Positions 51,153-60,952 of a DNA stretch of 64,000 nucleotides are shown here, one piece after another (position 1 is the first letter of the stretch; every line of letters starts with the position of its first letter). The notes under the pieces are model-generated. The model did not search any database. It was not told the origin of the DNA and was given only the letters and a program-made list of their open reading frames with translations. The DNA is from Brenneria nigrifluens DSM 30175 = ATCC 13028 (GTDB lineage: Bacteria; Pseudomonadota; Gammaproteobacteria; Enterobacterales; Enterobacteriaceae), in contig NZ_CP034036.1 of assembly GCF_005484965.1 (NCBI RefSeq), forward strand, positions 3,472,001 to 3,536,000, given 5' to 3'. The position numbers and the translations under genes were made by a program.

Positions 51153-51635
51153 ATGACACCCGCAATCAAACTGCTTGAGAAAAACAACATCGACTTTCGG
51201 TTACACAGCTACCATCACGACAGCGATGAAACCAATTTCGGCGAGGAAGCGGCCCAAAAGCTGGGGCTGAATAAACAACAGGTCTACAAAACGCTGCTGG
51301 TGGCGCTGAACGGCGACGCCAGGAATCTTGCCGTGGCGGTGACCCCGGTCGCCGGGATGCTGGATTTAAAGAAAGTGGCGCGCGCCCTGGCGGCCAAAAA
51401 AGCCGATATGGCCGATCCGGCCATTGCTCAGCGGGTAACCGGTTATCTGGTGGGAGGCATCAGCCCGCTGGGGCAGAAAAAACGCTTGCCGACGGTGATT
51501 GACGAAACGGCGCAGCGGTTCGAGACCATTTTTATTTCCGGCGGCAAGCGCGGACTGGATATCGAGCTGGCGGCAAACGACCTGGCCGCCCTGCTGCAAG
51601 CGACCTTTGCGGATATCGCCAAACAGGATGGATGA
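51153..51635 (+). CDS. ybaK: Cys-tRNA(Pro)/Cys-tRNA(Cys) deacylase YbaK
   Basis: A 160-aa editing deacylase that removes Cys wrongly charged to tRNA(Pro). The invariant Lys46 is in KQQVYKTLLVAL, and GGISPLGQKKRLPTVIDETA is the family signature. Full length (E. coli YbaK 159). Ribosome site AAGGA (TAAGGATATTTGAATC). Works with ProRS in the cytoplasm. Confidence 0.95.
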   Translation: MTPAIKLLEKNNIDFRLHSYHHDSDETNFGEEAAQKLGLNKQQVYKTLLVALNGDARNLAVAVTPVAGMLDLKKVARALAAKKADMADPAIAQRVTGYLVGGISPLGQKKRLPTVIDETAQRFETIFISGGKRGLDIELAANDLAALLQATFADIAKQDG

Positions 51636-51675
51636 TTGCTGTTTGAGATGCCGCCTCGCGCAGGCGGGCATAACG

Positions 51676-51698
51676 GCGGCGGGCGCATCACCCGCCGC
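51676..51698 (+). terminator. hairpin between convergent ybaK and yjiA
   Basis: GCGGCGGG-CGCATCA-CCCGCCGC (8-bp GC stem) is followed by TAAAAAG on the forward strand. On the reverse strand no T-run follows. Probably a weak bidirectional stop. Confidence 0.35.
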
Positions 51699-51715
51699 TA
51701 AAAAGAGTCCGACAA

Positions 51716-52681
51716 TCAGTGCGCCGTCAGCCGGGCGAACCCCTCGCGGATTTCCTGCTCGGGCAGATCCCTGCCGATAAACACCAGTACGCTTTCTCTG
51801 GCTTCGTCCGCGCGCCATTCGCGATCCCAGTCGGCGCTGTACAGCCGCTGCACCCCCTGAAACAGCAGACGGCGCGAGTCGTCCTTAATCGCCAGTATGC
51901 CTTTGTAACGCAATAGATTATCGGCGTAGTTCACCAGGAAACTTTCCATCAGATCGGACACCGCGCCGAGCTCTACCGGGGTAGAGAAAGAAATCGCGAT
52001 GGACTGAACGTTGTTTTGCGCCGGGGCGATAAAGCGAAAGACCGGCGCATTCAGCGCCAGCCGGTCGTTAAGCATAAAGCCTTCGATATTGAATAACAGG
52101 CTTAGGTCGATTTCCCCGTTTACCGCCAGATAAAGCGGCGCCCGGGCATTGATGCGCTGCAGACGCTGAATCAGGGCGTCGTCTTCGCCGGCAATATCGG
52201 TTTTGGTCAGCAGAATACGGTCGGCATAGCCAATCTGCGCCTGGGCGATAGTGAATTGATCGAGCTGCTGCCGGGCGTGTACCGCATCCACCAGGGTGAT
52301 AATCCCATCCAGCACAAAGCGCTGGCAAATCACCTCATGGGAGAAAAATGTCTGCGCCACCGGCCCCGGATCGGCCATGCCGGTGCATTCGATAATCAGG
52401 TGATCGAAATCCAGCGCGCCGTTATCCACGCCGTCCAAAAGATCAAGCAGCGCATCCTCCAGCTCATTGGATTGCGTACAGCAGATACAGCCGTTGCTCA
52501 GCGTGGTGATCTGGCTGGCCCGCTCGCCGATCAGCGCGTTATCGATCGGTACTTCGCCGAATTCGTTTTCAATCACGGCAATTTTGTAACCGTGATCGGC
52601 ATTGAGAATATGGCGCAACAAGGTGGTTTTACCGGCGCCGAGAAAGCCGGTCAGAATGGTGACGTAAAGTGGTTGAGTCAT
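51716..52681 (-). CDS. yjiA: G3E GTPase YjiA (COG0523/CobW family)
   Basis: A 321-aa metal-binding GTPase of the CobW/UreG group. Walker A GFLGAGKTT (12-20), NGCICC metal site (about 65), a VDAV...(T/L)LTKTDIAG nucleotide pocket, and a C-terminal CobW domain (WDREWRADEARESVLVFIGRDLPEQEI). The start at 52681 matches the family. Family members deliver metal ions (Zn, Co) to client proteins. Follows yjiX on the same strand, as in E. coli. Confidence 0.93.
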   Translation of the reverse strand: MTQPLYVTILTGFLGAGKTTLLRHILNADHGYKIAVIENEFGEVPIDNALIGERASQITTLSNGCICCTQSNELEDALLDLLDGVDNGALDFDHLIIECTGMADPGPVAQTFFSHEVICQRFVLDGIITLVDAVHARQQLDQFTIAQAQIGYADRILLTKTDIAGEDDALIQRLQRINARAPLYLAVNGEIDLSLLFNIEGFMLNDRLALNAPVFRFIAPAQNNVQSIAISFSTPVELGAVSDLMESFLVNYADNLLRYKGILAIKDDSRRLLFQGVQRLYSADWDREWRADEARESVLVFIGRDLPEQEIREGFARLTAH

Positions 52682-52697
52682 AACGGATTCCGATTGG

Positions 52698-52901
52698 TTA
52701 ACAGCAGCGCATCCCGCCTTTGCCATCTCCGCCGTAGCGCGCCTGCTGGCGCTCGCGGAAAAATTCTTCGTAAGTCATCATCGGCTTATCCGGATGATTG
52801 GTCTGCATATGCGTCACATAGGTATCGTAGTCTGGCATACCCACCAGCATACGCGCCGCCTGGCCTAAATATTTGCCCGCCTTTCCCAGATTACCGAACA
52901 T
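52698..52901 (-). CDS. yjiX: YbdD/YjiX family small protein
   Basis: A 67-aa DUF466 protein (MFGNLGKAGKYLGQAARMLVGMPDYDTYVTHMQTNHPDKPMMTYEEFFRERQQARYGG). It lies between btsT and yjiA, as in E. coli, and is 16 bp upstream of yjiA. The equivalent YbdD follows cstA. Function unknown, linked to CstA-type transport by context. Confidence 0.92.
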   Translation of the reverse strand: MFGNLGKAGKYLGQAARMLVGMPDYDTYVTHMQTNHPDKPMMTYEEFFRERQQARYGGDGKGGMRCC

Positions 52902-52934
52902 AAATTACCTCCGGGCCATCGGCCGCTTTATAAA

Positions 52935-52974
52935 AAATACCCCGCATAACATTTATATATTATACGGGGTATTT
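52935..52974 (-). terminator. stem-loop between btsT and yjiX
   Basis: On the reverse strand AAATACCCCG...CGGGGTATTT (10-bp stem, 20-nt AT-rich loop) is followed by TTTATA. It would lower transcription of yjiX-yjiA relative to btsT. Confidence 0.5.
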
Positions 52975-53043
52975 ATACCCGTCATCTTTCATTACTCGGT
53001 CGTGTCGGCGACCTCGCGAAATCCGACGGGCGATATCGCCGGC

Positions 53044-55197
53044 TTAGTGGCCGGAAGAGAGCTTCACGCCGCCTTCCGGAACCGGAACATAAGGCGTTTC
53101 CTGGTCGGTGCGTTCGGGGTTCTTGCGGGCCGCCAGCGCCGCTTTGAAACCGTACGCGATGATGCTGTAGACCACGATCAGGAACAGGATGCTCAGACCG
53201 GCGTTGGTGTAGTTGTTGGTCACGATATGGTTCATGTTGGCAATCTGCTGCGCGCTCAGGTCGGCGCCGCCTTCGGCGATTTTGCCTTTGAACATGTTGG
53301 CCATATAGAAGAAGCCTTCCAACTGCGGGTTGTCGCTGAACAGTTTCAGACCCAGCGCCCAGGTGGTGCAGATAAGCAGCCAGACAGCCGGCACCAGCGT
53401 CACCCAAACGTACTGCGCGCGTTTCATCTTGATCAGGATAACGGTGCCCAGCACCAGCGCCACGGCGGCCAGCATCTGGTTGGAGATGCCGAACAGCGGC
53501 CACAGGCTCTTCACGCCGCCCAGCGGATCCACCACGCCCTGATACAGCAGGTAGCCCCACAGCCCGACGCAACCGGCGGTGCCGATCACGCCGGCGATCA
53601 GCGAGTCGGTTTTCTTCAGGAACGGCACGAAGTTGCCCAGCAGATCCTGCAGCATAAAGCGTCCGGCGCGGGTGCCCGCATCCAGCGCGGTCAGAATGAA
53701 CAGCGCCTCAAACAGGATGCCGAAGTGATACCAGAAGCCCATGTCGGCGCCCGGAATGATCTGGTGGAATACGTGCGCAATACCCACCGCCAGCGTCGGC
53801 GCGCCGCCGGCGCGGTTGAGAACGGAAGGCTCGCCGATATCTTTCGCCGTTTGCAGGATCTGCTCGGGAGAAATCACGAAGCCCCAGGAGCTGACCGCCG
53901 CCGCCGCGTGCGCGGAGACATCCTGCAGTTGCGCCAGGATCATCGGCGCATCCGCCGTGCCCAGACGGTGCAGATCCGGCATGGTAATGCCCAGCGCCGC
54001 CGGCGGGGTGTTCATCGCGAAGTACAGACCCGGCTCGATGATAGAGGCCGCCACCAGCGCCATGACCGCCACGAAGGACTCCATCAGCATCGCGCCATAG
54101 CCGATGAAACGGGCGTCGTTTTCGTTAGCCAGCAGTTTCGGCGTAGTGCCGGAGGCGATCAGCGCGTGGAAGCCGGAAACCGCGCCGCAGGCGATGGTGA
54201 TAAACAGGAACGGGAACAGCGTACCCTTCCACACCGGACCGGTGCCGTCGATAAACTGTGTTACCGCCGGCATTTTCAGATCCGGATTGAGGATCACGAT
54301 ACCGATGGCCAGACCGACAATCACCCCGATTTTCAGGAAGGTAGCCAGATAGTCGCGCGGCGCCAGGATCAGCCATACCGGCAGCAGAGCGGAAATAAAC
54401 GCATAGCCGATCAGCGTAAAGGTGATGGTGGTATCTTTAAAGGTCAGCGCCGGTCCCCAGTACGGGTCATGGGCCACCACGCCGCCAAACCAGATGGACA
54501 GCACCAGCAGCACGATACCGATCACCGATACCTCGCCCACGCGACCGGGGCGGATAAAGCGCATATAGATGCCCATAAACAGCGCGATCGGCACCGTGGA
54601 GCACACGGTAAACACGCCCCACGGGCTTTCCGCCAGGGCTTTCACCACAATCAGCGCCAGAACGGCCAGAATAATAATCATGATCAGGAAACAGCCGAAC
54701 AGGGCGATGGTGCCCGGCACCGGCCCCAGCTCTTTCTTGACCATTTCCCCCAGCGACGCGCCGTTGCGTCGGGTAGACAGGAACAGCACCATAAAGTCCT
54801 GCACCGCGCCGGCCAGCACTACGCCGCCCAGCAGCCACAGCGTACCCGGCAGATAGCCGACCTGCGCCGCCAGAACCGGGCCGACCAACGGACCCGCGCC
54901 GGCGATGGCCGCGAAGTGGTGCCCGAACAACACGTTGCGGTTGGTCGGAACGTAGTTGAGACCGTCGTTATTCACCACCGCCGGCGTCGCCCTGGTGGGA
55001 TCCAGCCGCATCACTTTCTCGGCGATATACAGGCTGTAGTAGCGGTAGGCCACCAGATAGACGGCAACGGAAGCGACGATAATCCATAACGCGCTGACAT
55101 GCTCGCCGCGGCGTAGCGCAACCACACCCAGACAAGCCGCCCCGATGATCCCGAGGATTACCCAGGGGATGTGTTTAAGAAAGGTACTGCTCTTCAT
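53044..55197 (-). CDS. btsT: pyruvate/H+ symporter BtsT (YjiY, CstA family)
   Basis: A 717-aa membrane transporter of the CstA family, about 16-18 membrane segments. Family motifs: PTNRNVLFGHHFAAIAGAGPLVGPVLAAQVGYLPG (N-terminal) and AGGAPTLAVGIAHVFHQIIPG. In E. coli BtsT imports pyruvate under control of BtsSR. The yjiA-yjiX context supports BtsT over CstA. AAGGAT upstream of the ATG. A long opposite-strand frame here is only a composition artefact. Confidence 0.93.
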   Translation of the reverse strand: MKSSTFLKHIPWVILGIIGAACLGVVALRRGEHVSALWIIVASVAVYLVAYRYYSLYIAEKVMRLDPTRATPAVVNNDGLNYVPTNRNVLFGHHFAAIAGAGPLVGPVLAAQVGYLPGTLWLLGGVVLAGAVQDFMVLFLSTRRNGASLGEMVKKELGPVPGTIALFGCFLIMIIILAVLALIVVKALAESPWGVFTVCSTVPIALFMGIYMRFIRPGRVGEVSVIGIVLLVLSIWFGGVVAHDPYWGPALTFKDTTITFTLIGYAFISALLPVWLILAPRDYLATFLKIGVIVGLAIGIVILNPDLKMPAVTQFIDGTGPVWKGTLFPFLFITIACGAVSGFHALIASGTTPKLLANENDARFIGYGAMLMESFVAVMALVAASIIEPGLYFAMNTPPAALGITMPDLHRLGTADAPMILAQLQDVSAHAAAAVSSWGFVISPEQILQTAKDIGEPSVLNRAGGAPTLAVGIAHVFHQIIPGADMGFWYHFGILFEALFILTALDAGTRAGRFMLQDLLGNFVPFLKKTDSLIAGVIGTAGCVGLWGYLLYQGVVDPLGGVKSLWPLFGISNQMLAAVALVLGTVILIKMKRAQYVWVTLVPAVWLLICTTWALGLKLFSDNPQLEGFFYMANMFKGKIAEGGADLSAQQIANMNHIVTNNYTNAGLSILFLIVVYSIIAYGFKAALAARKNPERTDQETPYVPVPEGGVKLSSGH

Positions 55198-55446
55198 AAG
55201 ACATCCTTCATTAAAATTAAAAGCCGTAATCGTTTGATTTTGATGTTTATTAAAAAAATAGTGCGCTGGCGTCGATCGTCGGATTCATCCGTCGCGCGTT
55301 GTATTCGGATAAATGGAAATGGTCAGGTTGCAGCACATTACGTTATCGCACGCGCGTGCAGGGGGAGGATTTCGCCAGCCGGTAAAATAGCGAGCTAAGC
55401 GGTTGGAATCGCCCGGTGAACGGTTGGAGAAAAAAACGCCGGGCTG

Positions 55447-56361
55447 TCAGCGCCGTGAAACGTTAAGCTGCGGCGTCAGAAAGGCGTTGCGGAAATATTC
55501 GCGAATAGCCTGCATCGGCGGGGTGAATACCGCGTCACGATGCCAGGCCAGCCCGACGCTCATCGGATGCACGGCATCTTTCAGGGAACGGGTTTCGATA
55601 CGCCGCCCTTCCAGCGACCACGGCCGGTAAACCAGATCGGATAAAATCGCCACGCCCAGACCGTTCGCCACCATGCTGCGCACCGCTTCCACCGAGCTGG
55701 TGCGCAGCATAATGCGCGGACGATATCCGCTCAGTTCCCAATAGCGCATGGCGCTGTGATCCGCCTCATCCACCGTCAGCATGATAAAGGGTTCTTGCGC
55801 CACATCGGCCAGACTCACCTGCGGTTTTTCACACAGCGGGTGGCGGCTGGGCAGCCATAGCCGTCGCTCGGAGTTAAACAACTTTTCCGCGGTGATTTCC
55901 GGGTGGGTGAGATTGGCGGTCAACACCAGCGAGATATCCAAGGAGCGGTCGATCAGCCCCTGCTCGATGTCGCTGCGTTCCCGTTCATTCAGATTGATGG
56001 TGATATGCGGAAAGCCGTAGGCCAGGCGTTGCAGGTGAAACGGCAAAAAGTACCCCATTACCGTGTAGCTGGCCGCGATGTTCAGCGCCCCTTTGGTGCG
56101 ATTATCCGTGAGCGGCAACATCATCGCGTCATCAACGCTGCGCAGAATGGAATAGGCATGATTGAGAAAGTAGCTGCCGCTTTCGGTCAGCGTCATACCG
56201 TGGACCGAGCGCAGAAACAGCGGTTTCCCCAGCATGTTTTCCAGTTCCTGGATCGCCGCGGTCACCGCCGACTGTGAAATATTCAAATGGATGGCCGCCT
56301 GGGATATTTGCCCCATCTCGGCGGTCGCCACGAAATACCGAACCTGACGTAGTGTAATCAT
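55447..56361 (-). CDS. LysR-type regulator
   Basis: A 304-aa LTTR with the HTH at residues 1-60 (MITLRQVRYFVATAEMGQISQAAIHLNISQSAVTAAIQELENMLGKPLFLR) and a typical effector domain. It is divergent from the pxpA operon with 127 bp between starts, so it most likely controls that operon in response to 5-oxoproline or a related compound. Effector is inferred. Confidence 0.88.
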   Translation of the reverse strand: MITLRQVRYFVATAEMGQISQAAIHLNISQSAVTAAIQELENMLGKPLFLRSVHGMTLTESGSYFLNHAYSILRSVDDAMMLPLTDNRTKGALNIAASYTVMGYFLPFHLQRLAYGFPHITINLNERERSDIEQGLIDRSLDISLVLTANLTHPEITAEKLFNSERRLWLPSRHPLCEKPQVSLADVAQEPFIMLTVDEADHSAMRYWELSGYRPRIMLRTSSVEAVRSMVANGLGVAILSDLVYRPWSLEGRRIETRSLKDAVHPMSVGLAWHRDAVFTPPMQAIREYFRNAFLTPQLNVSRR

Positions 56362-56488
56362 ATCTTTCTCTTATTGTTGCAGCGTTCTGTTTTTCAGATA
56401 TTCATCCATCTGAAAATACGTCTTTCCGAATGGAAAAAATTCACTCTATATTATTTTTAAACAAAGACATCACAAATAAGAAATAGTT

Positions 56489-57274
56489 ATGAAACATGAA
56501 ATCGATCTGAATTCCGATATGGGTGAGAATTTCGGCTCTTGGGCAATAGGCGATAATGTCGATAAAGAAATTATGCCTTATATAAGTTCCGCCAATATTG
56601 CCGCCGGTTTTCACGCCGGCGATCCCAATACCATAAGCCAGACAATTGAATTAGCGAAATATCATGGCGTAGCGATTGGCGCCCATCCCGGATTTCGTGA
56701 TTTGGTGGGATTCGGACGACGGCATATTAATATTACGCCGCAGGAGTTGACTAATGACATTATTTATCAATTAGGCGCGTTGCGCGAATTCGCCAGCCTG
56801 CATCAGGTGCCGCTACAGCATATAAAACCGCACGGCGCACTGTATATGCACCTGGCGCGGGATCGGGCCGCCGCGCAGCTATTTGCGGCCACGTTACATG
56901 CGCTGTCCCCCGATTTATTGCTGTACTGCCTGCACGGCTCCGCGCTGTGGCAGGCGGCGACAAAGCTACAACACCCTGTTATTTGTGAGTTTTATGGCGA
57001 CAGAGAGTATGACCGCAGCGGATCGATCGTCTTTGTGCGCCGGGTCAATCCGCTCGATCCCGAGCAGGTGGCGCAGAAAGTATTACGCGCCTGCCGGGAA
57101 GGGAAAGTGCGTACCGTTGAAGGCGACGATATTCCCGTGGCGTTTGATTCAGTCTGTATTCACAGCGATACCCCAGGGGCGCAGGCATTAATCAAGAGCA
57201 CGCGCGAACGGCTTAATGACGCCGATATTAATGTTAAATCCCCAGTCAGAATAATTTCTTATCCCACATCTTAA
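56489..57274 (+). CDS. pxpA: 5-oxoprolinase subunit A (LamB/YcsF family)
   Basis: A 261-aa LamB/YcsF protein: DLNSDMGENFGSW, SSANIAAGFHAGDPN, GAHPGFRDLVGFGRRH and IKPHGALYMH are the family motifs. PxpA with PxpBC cleaves 5-oxoproline to glutamate at the expense of ATP. First gene of a six-gene rightward operon that also holds biotin carrier and carboxylase genes and a permease. Confidence 0.92.
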   Translation: MKHEIDLNSDMGENFGSWAIGDNVDKEIMPYISSANIAAGFHAGDPNTISQTIELAKYHGVAIGAHPGFRDLVGFGRRHINITPQELTNDIIYQLGALREFASLHQVPLQHIKPHGALYMHLARDRAAAQLFAATLHALSPDLLLYCLHGSALWQAATKLQHPVICEFYGDREYDRSGSIVFVRRVNPLDPEQVAQKVLRACREGKVRTVEGDDIPVAFDSVCIHSDTPGAQALIKSTRERLNDADINVKSPVRIISYPTS

Positions 57275-57294
57275 TAATATAAGGAGAGTTTGAG

Positions 57295-57543
57295 ATGAAA
57301 GAATATGAGGTGTGCTCCCCTCTACCCGGTATTTTTTATCGGCAACCCGCGCCGGATGCGGCCGTTTTTATCCAGGAAAAAGATATTGTTACTGAAAACA
57401 CCGTCATTGGATTAATTGAGGTCATGAAGCAATTCAGCGAAGTTTATGCAGAGCAGGCCGGGCAATTAATTTCATTTAACATCGGCAACGGCGAGGCTGT
57501 CGAGCCAGGGCAGGTAATAGCCATCATAAAAACGAATACATAA
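57295..57543 (+). CDS. biotin carboxyl carrier-like protein
   Basis: An 82-aa biotinyl domain alone. The biotin attachment motif is EVMKQF with Lys45, and the domain has the usual C-terminal VEPGQVIAIIK. It lacks the N-terminal Pro/Ala-rich part of AccB. It is 20 bp after pxpA and 38 bp before the carboxylase gene, and so should carry CO2 for this operon's carboxylase rather than fatty acid synthesis. Confidence 0.85.
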   Translation: MKEYEVCSPLPGIFYRQPAPDAAVFIQEKDIVTENTVIGLIEVMKQFSEVYAEQAGQLISFNIGNGEAVEPGQVIAIIKTNT

Positions 57544-57581
57544 ATACCACAATAACGTTTTTCTGCGCAGGGGAGATGAAA

Positions 57582-58964
57582 ATGCCGATAACCAAATTAC
57601 TTATCGCCAATCGTGGTGAAATAGCGGTACGTATTATCCATGCGGCTAAAAGCCTGGGGATCCCTACCGTGGCGGCATGCAGTGAAGCGGATGCCGATTC
57701 TTTGCCCGCCCGCCTGGCCGATGAGGTCTGCATTCTCGGTCCGGCCCGCGCCGACCAAAGCTACCTGAATAGCGATGCGCTGCTTGCGGGCGCCCGCCGC
57801 TTCGGCGCCAACGCCATTCATCCGGGATATGGTTTTCTGTCGGAAAACGCCGACTTCGCCCAGGCGGTTGAAGAGGCCGGGCTGCTGTTCGTCGGCCCGA
57901 CGCCGCACACCATCCGCATGATGGGAGACAAAGCCGTCGCCAGGCGCACCGCGCAGGCGGCCGGCGTTCCGGTGGTGCCCGGTTCCGCCGCCGCGCTGAG
58001 CGACATCGATGAAGCGCTGCGCTGCGCGCAAGAGATCGGTTATCCGCTGCTGATTAAAGCAGCGGCCGGCGGCGGCGGTCGGGGCATCCGTATTGCCGCC
58101 GACGCGGCGGAGCTGGCGCGTGATTTTCCCATCGCCCGCAGCGAGTCCAACGCCGCATTTGGCTGCGGCGACGTCTATCTGGAACGTTTTATTCAGCATG
58201 CGCGGCACATTGAGGTGCAGATACTCGGCGACGGCGAACGGGTTGTACATCTGTATGAGCGGGAATGCTCATTACAGCGACGGCGCCAGAAAATATTTGA
58301 AGAGGCGCCCTCGCCGGCGCTCTCCCCCGTTCAGCGCCAGGCCATTTGCCATAGCGCCCTGCAACTGGCGCGGCAGCTGGGGTATCGCGGGGCGGGAACG
58401 CTGGAATACCTGTTTGATGAGGAGAGCGGTGAATTCTATTTCATTGAAATGAACACCCGTATTCAGGTGGAGCATCCGGTGAGCGAGATGGTCACCGGAA
58501 TCGACCTGGTGCAATGGATGCTGCGCATCGCGCAGGGCGAAAAACTCAGCCTGCGCCAGCAGGATATTACTCTCAGCGGCAACGCCTGCGAGATGCGCAT
58601 CAACGCCGAGGATCCTGAGCGCAATTTTTTCCCCTGCCCCGGCATGGTGGAAAAGCTGGTCTGGCCGCAGGGGGATGGGGTCCGTATCGACAGCCACCTG
58701 TTCAGCGGTTACCGCATCCCGCCCTACTACGATTCCCTGCTGGCGAAACTGGTGATTCACGGCGGCGATCGCCGGCAAATGCTGGCGCGCGCGGAGCTGG
58801 CGCTGCGCCAGCTCCGCCTGACGGGGATCACGACCACCCAGTCTCTGCATCAGTGGCTGATAGCCGATCCGCGCCTGCAGGCCGGACGGTTCGACACCAA
58901 CGCGCTGGAGGCGTGGTTAATAGAACGCGCGCCGGCCAAGACGCCGCTTTCCCGGGAGGCCTGA
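57582..58964 (+). CDS. biotin carboxylase-like protein (AccC homolog)
   Basis: A 460-aa biotin carboxylase: LLIANRGEIAVRIIHAAK, ATP loop KAAAGGGGRGIRI, CSLQRRRQKIFEEAPSP, catalytic NTRIQVEHPVSEM. Full length of the AccC class. The start at 57582 has GGGGAG at 6 nt; an ATG 6 bp earlier is too close to that site. It probably carboxylates the small carrier above. Host AccC for fatty acid synthesis lies elsewhere. Confidence 0.92.
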   Translation: MPITKLLIANRGEIAVRIIHAAKSLGIPTVAACSEADADSLPARLADEVCILGPARADQSYLNSDALLAGARRFGANAIHPGYGFLSENADFAQAVEEAGLLFVGPTPHTIRMMGDKAVARRTAQAAGVPVVPGSAAALSDIDEALRCAQEIGYPLLIKAAAGGGGRGIRIAADAAELARDFPIARSESNAAFGCGDVYLERFIQHARHIEVQILGDGERVVHLYERECSLQRRRQKIFEEAPSPALSPVQRQAICHSALQLARQLGYRGAGTLEYLFDEESGEFYFIEMNTRIQVEHPVSEMVTGIDLVQWMLRIAQGEKLSLRQQDITLSGNACEMRINAEDPERNFFPCPGMVEKLVWPQGDGVRIDSHLFSGYRIPPYYDSLLAKLVIHGGDRRQMLARAELALRQLRLTGITTTQSLHQWLIADPRLQAGRFDTNALEAWLIERAPAKTPLSREA

Positions 58965-58965
58965 G

Positions 58966-59847
58966 ATGGAAAATAGCGCAATTCGTTACAGCTTTGGCGG
59001 CGATGAGCACCTTTTCGCCGAAATTGATCAGGCCATGTCGCTGTCCGCGTTCTTTCGCGGGCTGGCGATTACCCGCGCCCTCGAACGGCGGGCGATCCCC
59101 GGCATCCTGGATATTTGCCTGGCTAACGCCTCTTTTCAGATCCGTTTCAATCCGGATGTGGTTGCGCCGCAGGCGCTGCTGGAGGTGGTGCAGCAGGAGG
59201 AAAGTCAGGCGCAAACGGTTAACCGGCTCGAAACGCGCATCATTGAAATTCCGGTGCTGTACAACGATCCCTGGACGCATGAAACGCTGATGCGCTTTCG
59301 CGATCGCCATCAGGATCCCGACGCCACCGATCTGGAGTACGCCGCCAGCATCAATGGTTATCAGGATATCGCCGGATTTATCGAGGCCCATAGCGCAACG
59401 CCGTGGTTTGTGTCGATGGTCGGATTCGTCGCCGGTCTGCCGTTTATGTTTCAGATGGTCGAACGGGAAAAGCAGCTTCAGGTGCCCAAATATCTGCGCC
59501 CGCGCACCGATACGCCGCGCCTGTCGCTGGGACACGGCGGCTGCTTCGGCTGTATTTATTCGGTGCGCGGCGCCGGCGGCTATCAGTTATTCGGCGTCAC
59601 CCCCGCCCCCATTTACGACCCGCAGCAACAGTTGGACTATTTACGCGAATCGCTGGTGTTTTTCCGCGCCGGGGACATCGTGCAGTTCAAGCCCATCGAC
59701 CGCCAGCGCTATGAGAGGGATGTACAGGCGGTCGAGGCCGGCGCCTTCAGCCTGCGCATCCGGCCCGTAACCTTCGAAGCGGATAAATTCGCCGCCGACC
59801 CCGTCGGCTATAAAAAATATCTCCAGGAGGTGCTGTATGCAGATTAA
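58966..59847 (+). CDS. pxpB: 5-oxoprolinase subunit B (KipI-like)
   Basis: A 293-aa protein ending in the KipI/PxpB domain (VSMVGFVAGLPFMFQMV...LRPRTDTPRLSLGHGGCFGCIYSVRGAGGYQLFGVTPAPIYD). It is about 75 residues longer than E. coli PxpB, with a carboxyltransferase-type N-terminal part. Partner of PxpC, with which it overlaps by 11 bp. Confidence 0.9.
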   Translation: MENSAIRYSFGGDEHLFAEIDQAMSLSAFFRGLAITRALERRAIPGILDICLANASFQIRFNPDVVAPQALLEVVQQEESQAQTVNRLETRIIEIPVLYNDPWTHETLMRFRDRHQDPDATDLEYAASINGYQDIAGFIEAHSATPWFVSMVGFVAGLPFMFQMVEREKQLQVPKYLRPRTDTPRLSLGHGGCFGCIYSVRGAGGYQLFGVTPAPIYDPQQQLDYLRESLVFFRAGDIVQFKPIDRQRYERDVQAVEAGAFSLRIRPVTFEADKFAADPVGYKKYLQEVLYAD

Positions 59848-60814
59848 GGTTCTCAAACCCGGGCTGGCGACCTCCGTGCAGGATACGGGACGCGAAGGCT
59901 ATTACCATCTCGGCATTCCGCCTTCCGGCGGGCTCGACCAGTATTCGCTGCGTATGGCGAATCTGCTGGTGGGAAATCCCGCATCCGCCGCGGTGCTGGA
60001 AATCACGCTGCTGGGGCCGGAGCTGGAGTTTAGCGGCGCGGGGGTGGTGGCCCTGTGCGGAGCGAGCATGCAGCCGCAGTTGGACGGCGCGGAGATGCCC
60101 ATGCATACCGCCTTTAGCGTCAAGGCGGGACAGATACTGCGTTTCGGTTATGCCGCCGCGGGTTGCCGCAGCTATCTGGCCGTCGCCGGCGGTATCGAGG
60201 TGCCCCTGGCGCTGGGAAGCCGTTCGACTTATACCCTGGGCGCGCTGGGGGGGCATCAGGGACGCCGTCTGGCGGCGGATGACCTACTTCCCGTAGGGGC
60301 GCCCGGCGGCAAAGCCAAACCGGGAACCACCGTACCCGCAGATTGTCTGCCGGCGTTCGGTAAGGACGTCTCGCTGCGCATGGTGCCCGGCCTGTATATC
60401 CATCGCCTCACTTCACAAGCGGTGACGCAGTTTTTTGCCGATGACTGGTCGGTGGGAACCGAAGCGGACCGCATCGGCTATCGGCTGAAAGGCGGAAGTC
60501 CGCTGGCCTTCCAGCCGCGTACGCCGCCGTTTGGCGCGGGATCGGACCCATCCAATATCGTCGATGCCTGCTATCCGATTGGTTCGGTGCAGGTGCCCGG
60601 CGGACTGGAACCGATTGTCCTGCTGCGCGATGCGGTTTCCGGCGGCGGTTATATGACGCTGGGAACGGTGATCGCCGCCGATTTGGATCTTGTCGGCCAG
60701 CTACAGCCCAATTATCGCGTTCGCTTTGAGGCGATCTCGCTGGAAGACGCGCTGGAGGCGCGATGGCGCTACCGTCAGCGCCTGGCGCGGCTGGAACATT
60801 TGTTGGTGAACTAA
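59837..60814 (+). CDS. pxpC: 5-oxoprolinase subunit C (KipA-like)
   Basis: A 325-aa allophanate-hydrolase subunit 2/KipA-type protein: LATSVQDTGREGYYHLGIPPSGGLDQYSLRMANLLVGN, YLAVAGGIEVPLALGSRSTYTLGALGGHQGRRL, GYRLKGGSPLAFQP. With PxpB it forms the ATP-binding part of 5-oxoprolinase. Confidence 0.92.
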   Translation: MQIKVLKPGLATSVQDTGREGYYHLGIPPSGGLDQYSLRMANLLVGNPASAAVLEITLLGPELEFSGAGVVALCGASMQPQLDGAEMPMHTAFSVKAGQILRFGYAAAGCRSYLAVAGGIEVPLALGSRSTYTLGALGGHQGRRLAADDLLPVGAPGGKAKPGTTVPADCLPAFGKDVSLRMVPGLYIHRLTSQAVTQFFADDWSVGTEADRIGYRLKGGSPLAFQPRTPPFGAGSDPSNIVDACYPIGSVQVPGGLEPIVLLRDAVSGGGYMTLGTVIAADLDLVGQLQPNYRVRFEAISLEDALEARWRYRQRLARLEHLLVN

Positions 60815-60952
60815 ACCCACACGGGCCGGACGTCTCTCCCGTCGCTTTTGGCTATGCCGGAACGGCGGGGTTGCCCGCCCTTGATATCGACGATCGCAAT
60901 CAGGCCGCCTCTGCCGTCCGGCAAGGCATCGCCTGCTTTCCGGAGGTTTACG
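60815..60952 (+). other. gap with possible coding fossil
   Basis: In the 138 bp before the permease an open frame overlapping pxpC (…NPHGPDVSPVAFGYAGTAGLPALDIDDRNQAASAVRQGI…) has GC-rich wobble positions like a real gene but no start or family I recognise. It may be a leftover of a lost gene. Confidence 0.25.

Noticed and set aside
52873..55089. 738-aa forward-strand frame opposite btsT
   Set aside because: It is rich in Gln, His and Arg with no family pattern and no ribosome site; it is the antisense of a well-conserved transporter gene.
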